Shown here in pieces: positions 58,297 through 64,000 of a DNA stretch of 64,000 bases (the stretch's first letter is position 1; each line of letters begins with the position of its first letter). The stretch covers positions 1-64,000 of the forward strand of contig JBBQMG010000002.1 in NCBI GenBank assembly GCA_038328705.1. Direction: 5' to 3'. Under the pieces are notes generated by a model. The model made no database searches. It was not told where the DNA came from and saw only the letters and a list, made by a program, of their open reading frames with translations. Both the position numbers and the translations under genes were made by a program. Origin of the DNA: UBA668 sp038328705 (lineage in GTDB: Bacteria > Actinomycetota > Acidimicrobiia > Acidimicrobiales > Ilumatobacteraceae).

Positions 58297-59244
58297 TCAA
58301 CGCACCCCTCGAGTGCCCATCATGAACGCGGGCAGGCTGTCGGAGTCGCGGGCAACTTCAATGGCCCGGCAGGAACGGTCGAACGAGGCCATCCCCTGGC
58401 AGAGCGTCAACCAGCTCCACATCGCAAGACCCAGCGGCACGAGCAGCCCGAAGACCGCGATCTCTGCGCTCCCCATCTCGGAGGCGGCGATCAACACGAC
58501 AGCGGTCACGAGACCGGCGAGCCACGGGATCCAGATAAGTCGGGTCCAGTAGACATCGTCTGCCTTGATCGCGCGGGCGGATTTGCGAAGGCTGAACAGC
58601 ACGCCGTACGCACCCCACACGTACGCGAGCGCGAACATGATGAACATCATGGGGCGCGGGCCTTCCGGAACGAAGTTCGAACCGAGGAGTGCAACGACTG
58701 CGACGATGACCGACATCGGGAGGGTCCACGGCCAGCCGGACTTGTGGCTCTTCGCCTGCGCGTTCAGGGTTGCGGCAACGACCCACCAACCCCACGCAAA
58801 GATCGGCACCGCGAACACCAAGAAGGCAACCCCGATGGCAACCGTGTTCATCGACGGGTCGAGGCGGTACTCGGTGACCTTGTCGCCATACACATCAAAG
58901 CCGGTCGACTCGGTCAGCAGGCCGCGCTTCTTGAGTAACGCCGCGCAGCCAAGGCCCATCAGCCCCAAGAGCGGGGCGAAGGCAACCAGCAACCGCGGAA
59001 AGGTCGTGTGGCGCAACACGGCGGGGTTCGTGGTTGCCGACGTCGCCGGTTGCTGCAGAGCAGGCCCAGGCTGAAACGGTGCAGGGCGGGCTTTGCCGGC
59101 ACGGCCTTTGGCGCCTACCGCTGCCGCGGCGTCTGCCATCTCGAGGGCCTGCTGCTGGGCCTCAGCTCGAACGCGCGCCTCTTCTGCAGGGTTCCAAGAA
59201 GGTCGCTGCGGATACGCGCGCTCAGAGGTAGCCGATTCCACCAT
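58297..59244 (-). CDS. Membrane protein of unknown function, upstream member of a paralogous pair
   Basis: The 315-aa protein has a soluble Ala/Arg-rich N-terminus (with AEEARVRAEAQQQALEMADA). Hydrophobic segments follow (LLVAFAPLLGLMGLGCAALL, VAIGVAFLVFAVPIFAWGWW, LPMSVIVAVVALLGSNFV, MFIMFALAYVWGAYGVLFSL, IPWLAGLVTAVVLIAASEMG, VFGLLVPLGLAMWSWLTLCQ). It shares the WGWW/WLWW-x(3)-A-x-LNA and QxM[AS]SFDR motifs with the downstream gene. A frame runs far upstream, but it is antisense to eno, so ATG 59244 is used. It is divergent from eno, with a long hairpin between. Confidence 0.72.
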   Translation of the reverse strand: MVESATSERAYPQRPSWNPAEEARVRAEAQQQALEMADAAAAVGAKGRAGKARPAPFQPGPALQQPATSATTNPAVLRHTTFPRLLVAFAPLLGLMGLGCAALLKKRGLLTESTGFDVYGDKVTEYRLDPSMNTVAIGVAFLVFAVPIFAWGWWVVAATLNAQAKSHKSGWPWTLPMSVIVAVVALLGSNFVPEGPRPMMFIMFALAYVWGAYGVLFSLRKSARAIKADDVYWTRLIWIPWLAGLVTAVVLIAASEMGSAEIAVFGLLVPLGLAMWSWLTLCQGMASFDRSCRAIEVARDSDSLPAFMMGTRGVR

Positions 59245-59295
59245 GCAAAGGCTTTCGGCACCAACCCCCAAAAACTTGAGGCCGATGCGAGATCT

Positions 59296-59348
59296 GCGTC
59301 TGGTCGGCCGAGACCCACACTGAGTGTGGAATCGGACCGACCAGACGC
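59296..59348. repeat. 53-bp inverted repeat with nested stems upstream of eno
   Basis: Outer arms GCGTCTGGTCGG (59296-59307) and CCGACCAGACGC (59337-59348) pair perfectly. CCGA/TCGG can pair inside them, and CCACAC/GTGTGG closes a TGA loop. This gives a potential 22-bp stem. It sits between the divergent start codons at 59244 and 59371, ten bases before the eno -10 box. Confidence 0.85.
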
Positions 59349-59358
59349 TGAGGTTCGG

Positions 59359-59364
59359 TACGGT
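59359..59364 (+). promoter_or_regulatory. -10 box of eno
   Basis: TACGGT ends six bases before ATG 59371. A GGTGGGGGC stretch between them could also act as a weak ribosome site. Confidence 0.4.
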
Positions 59365-59370
59365 GGGGGC

Positions 59371-60648
59371 ATGAGTGACATCGTCAGTGTGATCGGCCGG
59401 GAAATCCTTGACTCGCGGGGGAACCCGACCGTGGAGGTCGAGGTCGTACTGGAGAGTGGGGCCAGCGGGCGCGCAGCGGTCCCGTCTGGCGCATCCACCG
59501 GCGAGCACGAGGCTGTCGAGCTGCGCGACGGGGGCAATCGTTACGGTGGCAAGAGCGTGGAAACCGCCGTCGGGTATGTCAACGGCGAGATCGCCGACCT
59601 TCTGGAAGGCGTCGAGGTCTTCGAGCAGCGCTACATCGACACAGAACTCATTGCGCTCGATGGCACCGACAACAAAGCGCGTTTCGGCGCCAACGCCATT
59701 CTCGGCGCCAGCCTGGCCGTCGCCCGTGCCGCCGCCGACGACCTGCAGTTGCCGCTCTACCGTTACCTCGGCGGACCCAACGCGCACGTGCTCCCGGTCC
59801 CGATGATGAACGTCGTCAACGGCGGCGTACACGCCGACAACAGCATCGACATGCAGGAATTCATGATCATGCCGGTGGGTGCACCCAGCTTCCGCGAGGC
59901 GCTGCGCTGGGGCACGGAGACCTACCACACGCTCAAGAAAGTGTTGCACGACCGCGGCCTGTCCACAGCCGTCGGCGACAAGGGTGGCTTCGCCCCCAAC
60001 TTGGCCAGCAACGAAGACGCCATCAAGATCCTCGTCGAGGCCATCGAGAAGGCCGGCTACACGCCAGGCACTGACATCGCGATCGCCATGGACCCGGCGA
60101 TGAGCGAGCTTTTCAAGGACGGCGCCTACCACCTCGCGGGCGAAGGCAAGGTCCTCTCCCCCACTGAGATGGTTGCCTACTGGGCTCGCCTGGTGGACAC
60201 GTACCCCATCGTCAGCTTGGAAGACGGGATGCACGAAGACGACTGGGACGGTTGGGTAGCACTCACCCAAGCAGTCGGCAGCAAGGTGCAGCTCGTCGGC
60301 GACGATCTGTTCGTCACCAACGTCGCCCGCCTGCAGATGGGTATCGAGCGCAAGGTTGCCAACAGCGTGCTCATCAAGGTCAACCAGATCGGCACTCTCA
60401 CCGAGACGCTCGACACGGTCGATCTTGCAACCCGCCACGCATACACCAGCGTGATGAGCCACCGCAGCGGTGAGACCGAGGACAGCACCATCGCCGACCT
60501 CGCCGTCGCCACCAACTGCGGCCAGATCAAGACCGGCGCCCCCGCCCGCAGCGACCGGGTGGCCAAGTACAACCAGCTGCTGCGCATCGAGGAGCAGTTG
60601 GGCGAATCGGCCGCCTTCCGCGGCCGCAGCGCGCTCAGCCCACGATGA
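59371..60648 (+). CDS. eno: Enolase
   Basis: The 425-aa glycolytic enzyme converts 2-phosphoglycerate to phosphoenolpyruvate. Motifs are GREILDSRGNPTVEVEVVLE, AAVPSGASTGEHEAVELRDG, NVVNGGVHADNSIDMQEFMI, VGDKGGFAPNLASNEDAI, the metal-binding AMDPAMSELF, SLEDGMHEDDW and QLVGDDLFVTN. The signature LIKVNQIGTLTETLDT with the catalytic lysine and VMSHRSGETEDSTIADLAVA also occur. Length is normal. The frame open upstream is excluded because it crosses the hairpin and the divergent gene. Confidence 0.98.
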   Translation: MSDIVSVIGREILDSRGNPTVEVEVVLESGASGRAAVPSGASTGEHEAVELRDGGNRYGGKSVETAVGYVNGEIADLLEGVEVFEQRYIDTELIALDGTDNKARFGANAILGASLAVARAAADDLQLPLYRYLGGPNAHVLPVPMMNVVNGGVHADNSIDMQEFMIMPVGAPSFREALRWGTETYHTLKKVLHDRGLSTAVGDKGGFAPNLASNEDAIKILVEAIEKAGYTPGTDIAIAMDPAMSELFKDGAYHLAGEGKVLSPTEMVAYWARLVDTYPIVSLEDGMHEDDWDGWVALTQAVGSKVQLVGDDLFVTNVARLQMGIERKVANSVLIKVNQIGTLTETLDTVDLATRHAYTSVMSHRSGETEDSTIADLAVATNCGQIKTGAPARSDRVAKYNQLLRIEEQLGESAAFRGRSALSPR

Positions 60649-60708
60649 CGGTGAGCTTGACGTTGCGGTGACGCTGTTCGGCACGGCTCGGCTGCGAGAC
60701 TGTTCACG

Positions 60709-61227
60709 ATGAGTTCCGGTGGCCACAAGACGTCTGCGATCCCGCGCCCAAAGGACGCGACGCAGGCAGCGACGCGCGCCACCGAGCGACCGGACGTCAC
60801 CCGCAGTGGAACGCTCAGCGACTTCACCCGGCCGATTGCGCGCGAGAAGCAGCTGGTCAAAGGCCGTGCCAAGCGAGGCATCATCGCCCTCGGCGCCATG
60901 GTCATCACCGCCGCGTTGGTGGCCGCGCTGTTCGTCCTGCCGGTGAAGGCGTGGCTGCGCCAGCGCGACGACATTGCCGTGAAGGACAAGGAACTCTCCG
61001 CACTCGACCAGGCCAACCTCAATCTCAGCGACGAGGTCAGCCGACTGAGGACTCCCGAGGGCATCGAAGAGGCTGCACGCGAAGAGATCGGCTACGTGCA
61101 GCGCGGCGAGATTCGTCTCACCATGCTGCCGGCACCACCAGCACCGATCACCATGCCCAGCGGCTGGCCGTACGATACGGTCGCCCAAATCGTGGCCGTG
61201 CGCACAGCCGAGGCCGCCACCCCGTAG
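60709..61227 (+). CDS. Septum formation protein, FtsB/DivIC family
   Basis: The 172-aa bitopic protein has a cytoplasmic basic N-terminus of ~60 residues and one membrane helix (GIIALGAMVITAALVAALFV). A coiled coil follows (KAWLRQRDDIAVKDKELSAL DQANLNLSDEVSRLRTPEGI EEAAREEIGYVQRGE). The REEIGYVxxGE ending is the DivIC/FtsB signature. The protein acts at the division septum. It follows eno by 60 bp, as in other actinobacteria. Confidence 0.9.
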   Translation: MSSGGHKTSAIPRPKDATQAATRATERPDVTRSGTLSDFTRPIAREKQLVKGRAKRGIIALGAMVITAALVAALFVLPVKAWLRQRDDIAVKDKELSALDQANLNLSDEVSRLRTPEGIEEAAREEIGYVQRGEIRLTMLPAPPAPITMPSGWPYDTVAQIVAVRTAEAATP

Positions 61228-61329
61228 GCCGCCCTCGCAAGAGATCGACGCTCCGCGTTTCGTTCTCCGGCGGCCCGCGTCTAGTGTCCACACCCAGGTC
61301 GTTTCCACGAATATCTGGGGGTTTCGCGC

Positions 61330-63624
61330 GTGGCTGGCAGCATTCTTGGTAACCGGGTTCTTCGCAAGGAAGACCCGAAGTTCCTCACGACCGGCGGCGT
61401 GTACGTCGACGACATGCTCGACGAGCCGTTGCTGGCCGGCGCGGCGCACGTCACATATGTTCGCTCCACCATCGCCCACGGCACCATCACCGGGATCGAC
61501 ACCTCAGCGGCGTTGGCCATGCCCGGTGTGATCGCCGTGTACACCGCTGCCGATCTTGGGCTCGATGCTGTCGCGAGCGACTTCAACCCCACCATCGCCC
61601 GCGGCATGCTGGCCATCGGCAAGGTTCGCTTCGTCGGCGAGCCCGTTGCCGTGGTCATTACCGAAGAGCGCCAGCAGGGCGAGGATGCCGCCGAGCAAGT
61701 GATCGTCGACTACGACACCCTGCCCGCCGTCATCGACGTCGAAGAGGCCATGACCAGCGGCACCCTGCTCTACGAGGAGACCGGCAGCAACGTGGTGTTC
61801 GACACGATGGTGCTGGGCATGCCCGACAACACCGGCGATGCCTTCTTCGATGGATGCGAAGTCATCGTCAAGGGCCGCTTCCTCAACCAGCGCGTTGCCC
61901 CCTGCCCGTTGGAGGTTCGCGGCTCAGCAGTCGCCTGGGTCGATGGTCGGCTGTACCAGTGGCTCAGCACCCAGGGTGCTCAAGGCGCGCTCGGAACCAT
62001 CGCCAAGATCAATGGTCTCGAGGCCGCGCAGGTCAAAGTCATCACACCTGACGTGGGCGGAGGGTTCGGCGCCAAGATTTCGTGCGACCCGGAGGAGTCG
62101 ATCCTCGGTGTGCTCGCGGCGAAGGTCGGTCGCCCGCTGCGCTGGCGCGAAACCCGCAGCGAATCGATGATGGTTCTCGGCCATGGCCGTGCCCAGGTGC
62201 AGCACGTGACCGTCGGTGGCACGCGCGCCGGCAAAGTCACCCACTACCAGCTGCATGCCATCCAAGACGCCGGCTACTTCGTGGAGATGGGCGCAATTCT
62301 CGCGCCCTTCATGACCCGGCCCATGGCCAGCGCCGTCTACGACATTCCCAACATCGAAGTGCGCACCACCAGCGTCGTCACCAACACCGCTGTCACCACC
62401 GCCTACCGCGGCGCCGGCCGACCGGAAGCCACCGCCGCTGCCGAGCGAGCCATGGACCTGTTCGCGCTGGAACTGGGAATGGACGCTGCCGAGGTTCGCC
62501 GCATCAACCTGATTCCCAAGTTCCTCGAGCCGCACACCACCGTCATCGGCCAGACCTACGACGTGGGTGACTACGAAACCGCGCTCGACAAGGCGCTGGC
62601 TGCGGCCGGTTACGCCGAGCTGCGCGCCGAGCAGGCACGCCGACGCGCTGCAGGCGATGTGAAGCAGTTGGGCATCGGCGTCAGCACCTACGTGGAGATC
62701 ACCGGTGGCGTTGCACCTTTTGGCGAGCATGCCAAGATCGAAGTGCTCGACGACGGCCGCGCCATCGTCTACACCGGTACCTCGCCGCACGGCCAGGGCC
62801 ACGTCACTGCGTGGAGCATGCTGGCCCACGAGCAAACCGGCATTCCGATGGACAAGATCGACGTTGTCTGGGGCGACACCGACCTGGTGCCCGAGGGTGG
62901 TGGCACGATGGGTTCGCGCTCGCTGCAGCACGGTGGCGCGGCCGTGTGGAACGCCGCGATCGAGCTGGTTGAAAAGGCACGCAAGCTGGCCGCCAAGCTG
63001 TTGGAGGCCGACGAGGCCGACGTCATCCTGGACAAGGACAACGGCGCCTTTCACGTGTCAGGCACTCCGTCCATCACCAAAGGATGGGCCGAGCTTGCCG
63101 TCGCCGCTCACACGCAAGACGACCTACCCGAGGGCCTGCAGCACGCGCTGTTCTTCCAAGGTGCAGCCAGCTTCCCCTTCGGTTCGCATGTCTCGGTTGT
63201 GGAAGTCGACACCGAAACCGGCAAGGTCACGCTGCTGCGCCAGATCGCATGCGACGACGCCGGCCGCGTGCTGAACCCGATGCTGCTCGAAGGCCAGATC
63301 CATGGTGGCATCGCACAGGGCGCAGCACAGGCTTTGCTGGAGGAAGTTCGCTACGACGACGACGGCAACCCCGTCACCTCCAACCTTGCCGACTACGCCT
63401 TCATCTCGGCTGCCGAGCTGCCCAGCTTCGAAGTCGTCCACATGGAGACACCCACACATCTCAACCCGCTGGGTGCCAAGGGAATCGGCGAGAGCGGCAC
63501 GATTGGCAGCACTCCTGCCGTGCAGTCCGCCGTCATCGACGCTGTCAGCCACCTGGGTGTGCGCCACATCGACATGCCCTGCACCGCCGAGAAGGTGTGG
63601 CAAGCCATCCAGTCAGTCGCCTGA
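61330..63624 (+). CDS. Molybdenum hydroxylase large subunit, CoxL form II-like, without its partner subunits
   Basis: The 764-aa protein belongs to the xanthine dehydrogenase/aerobic CO dehydrogenase large-subunit family. It has the alpha-helical N-domain GNRVLRKEDPKFLTTGGVYV DDM, the cofactor-binding PDVGGGFGAKISCDPEE, TAYRGAGRPEA, TSPHGQGHVTAWSMLAHEQT and the catalytic glutamate region GAKGIGESGTIGSTPAVQSA. The active-site loop AYRGAGR (358-364) is the form II signature, unlike AYxCSFR of true CO dehydrogenases. The start is GTG 61330 with CTGGGGG upstream. No CoxM or CoxS gene adjoins it. Confidence 0.9.
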   Translation: MAGSILGNRVLRKEDPKFLTTGGVYVDDMLDEPLLAGAAHVTYVRSTIAHGTITGIDTSAALAMPGVIAVYTAADLGLDAVASDFNPTIARGMLAIGKVRFVGEPVAVVITEERQQGEDAAEQVIVDYDTLPAVIDVEEAMTSGTLLYEETGSNVVFDTMVLGMPDNTGDAFFDGCEVIVKGRFLNQRVAPCPLEVRGSAVAWVDGRLYQWLSTQGAQGALGTIAKINGLEAAQVKVITPDVGGGFGAKISCDPEESILGVLAAKVGRPLRWRETRSESMMVLGHGRAQVQHVTVGGTRAGKVTHYQLHAIQDAGYFVEMGAILAPFMTRPMASAVYDIPNIEVRTTSVVTNTAVTTAYRGAGRPEATAAAERAMDLFALELGMDAAEVRRINLIPKFLEPHTTVIGQTYDVGDYETALDKALAAAGYAELRAEQARRRAAGDVKQLGIGVSTYVEITGGVAPFGEHAKIEVLDDGRAIVYTGTSPHGQGHVTAWSMLAHEQTGIPMDKIDVVWGDTDLVPEGGGTMGSRSLQHGGAAVWNAAIELVEKARKLAAKLLEADEADVILDKDNGAFHVSGTPSITKGWAELAVAAHTQDDLPEGLQHALFFQGAASFPFGSHVSVVEVDTETGKVTLLRQIACDDAGRVLNPMLLEGQIHGGIAQGAAQALLEEVRYDDDGNPVTSNLADYAFISAAELPSFEVVHMETPTHLNPLGAKGIGESGTIGSTPAVQSAVIDAVSHLGVRHIDMPCTAEKVWQAIQSVA

Positions 63625-63629
63625 CACCG

Positions 63630-63658
63630 TTGACCATCGAATCGATGGTCAATATCAT
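63630..63658 (+). promoter_or_regulatory. Promoter overlapped by a 23-bp palindrome, upstream of the aminotransferase gene
   Basis: TTGACC (63630-63635), a 17-base spacer and TATCAT (63653-63658) form a near-consensus housekeeping promoter. The palindrome 63630-63652, arms TTGACCATCGA and TCGATGGTCAA around one base, covers the -35 and the whole spacer. That is where a dimeric repressor would block polymerase. Confidence 0.75.
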
Positions 63659-63668
63659 TTCTAGCGAG

Positions 63669-63687
63669 CGGATCGCTCGTGTAGCCT
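63669..63687 (+). promoter_or_regulatory. Possible second -10 box and small hairpin before the aminotransferase start
   Basis: TAGCCT (63682-63687) ends seven bases before ATG 63695, as in leaderless genes here. GAGCG/CGCTC around GAT forms a short hairpin just upstream. Transcription may therefore start either near 63665 or at the ATG. Confidence 0.35.
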
Positions 63688-63694
63688 TCCAGGC

Positions 63695-64000
63695 ATGATC
63701 GATCGACAGCAACTTACCCAACTGCACGCGCGAGAAGAGCAGCGCTTCGTCGACACTCATCCGCGTTCGGCCCAGATGGCTGCCGATGCGCGCACCAACC
63801 TGCTCGGCGGCGTGCCAATGGCATGGATGACCCGTTGGCCCGGCGCGTTCCCGCTGTTCTTCGACGAGGCCCACGGCGCCCGGTTCACCGACGTAGATGG
63901 CCACGAGTACGTCGACTTCTGCCTCGGCGACACCGGCGCGATGACCGGCCATGCGCTTCCCCAGGTGGCCGACGCTCTGTTCGCACAAGCTTCTCGCGGC
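63695..64000 (+). CDS. Class III aminotransferase, glutamate-1-semialdehyde aminomutase-like, 5' part
   Basis: The first 102 residues are present and the rest lies beyond the window. HPRSAQMAADARTNLLGGVP, MAWMTRWPGAFPLFFDEAHG, ARFTDVDGHEYVDFCLGDTG and AMTGHALPQVADALFAQAS match the N-terminal part of PLP-dependent class III aminotransferases near glutamate-1-semialdehyde aminomutase. The PLP lysine and substrate-binding parts are not visible, so the substrate is unknown. The promoter carries a large palindrome, implying dedicated repression or induction. Confidence 0.8.
   Translation, partial: MIDRQQLTQLHAREEQRFVDTHPRSAQMAADARTNLLGGVPMAWMTRWPGAFPLFFDEAHGARFTDVDGHEYVDFCLGDTGAMTGHALPQVADALFAQASRG

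Noticed and set aside
58297..61479. A 1060-aa minus-strand frame running across eno and the DivIC gene
   Set aside because: Only the last 315 codons look like protein. The rest is antisense to enolase and the septum protein, and the real start is ATG 59244 next to the hairpin.
61330..63624. True aerobic carbon monoxide dehydrogenase
   Set aside because: The active-site loop is AYRGAGR, not the AYxCSFR of form I CoxL, and coxM/coxS are not adjacent, so CO oxidation is not supported.

Overview
This window comes from a high-GC actinobacterium, and the gene content fits the class Acidimicrobiia (an Ilumatobacter-like lineage). That placement is inferred from gene order and protein signatures. 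The signatures are a MurA with Asp in place of the catalytic Cys, an actinobacterial-type RpiB with a GEQ catalytic motif, a Rho with a long acidic/Arg-rich insert, separate b and b' ATP synthase subunits, and a form II CoxL. No marker rRNA is present.

Layout. 1-4478: glycogen block, with glgB (5' end only, minus) divergent from a GT4 glycogen synthase and an alpha-glucan phosphorylase. 4496-4656: two copies of a 43-bp palindrome. 4685-16430: accessory metabolism, with enoyl-CoA hydratase, nfu-meaB, a cupredoxin-like lipoprotein with a 50-aa coupled membrane protein, murA, an MFS transporter, a four-gene overlapping operon (S9 peptidase, acidic duplicated protein, J-domain protein, alpha/beta hydrolase), glpX and an SDR. 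16513-28195: one long minus-strand block rpiB-glyA-membrane protein-wecA-atpZ-atpI-atpB-E-F'-F-H-A-G-D-C. 28342-34481: a plus-strand insert with thiolase, nucleoside hydrolase, alcohol dehydrogenase, DPP IV-type peptidase and a TerB-like protein. 34511-52197: the classical actinobacterial order read right to left, argS-lysA-(PemK-like)-(LPATG protein)-hom-thrC-(thioesterase)-rho-rpmE-(DUF1800-DUF1501)-unknown-prfA-prmC, with no thrB. 52244-54812: an L,D-transpeptidase-like protein, then a SoxR regulator divergent from an uncharacterised 356-aa protein. 54892-61227: tRNA-Arg(CCG), SurA-like lipoprotein, mazG, two paralogous membrane proteins, eno and a DivIC/FtsB protein. 61330-64000: an orphan CoxL-type molybdo-hydroxylase and the start of a class III aminotransferase behind a promoter carrying an operator-like palindrome.

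Regulatory picture. Most genes that begin a transcription unit carry a TAnnnT box ending 6-8 bases before the ATG or GTG, which predicts leaderless mRNAs. Genes inside operons lack it and instead show ATGA/GTGA stop-start overlaps. Two promoters stand out. The first, at 54268-54298, aligns with my recollection of the E. coli soxS promoter, including a 19-bp spacer and a SoxR-box-like dyad. The second, at 63630-63658, is a TTGACC-17-TATCAT promoter overlapped by a perfect 23-bp palindrome. Several intergenic gaps carry palindromes of about 42-53 bp.

The best candidate for an undescribed system is the SoxR/356-aa protein pair, a possible redox-compound response acting through an unknown enzyme. 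No CRISPR array, prophage, insertion sequence or rRNA operon was seen.
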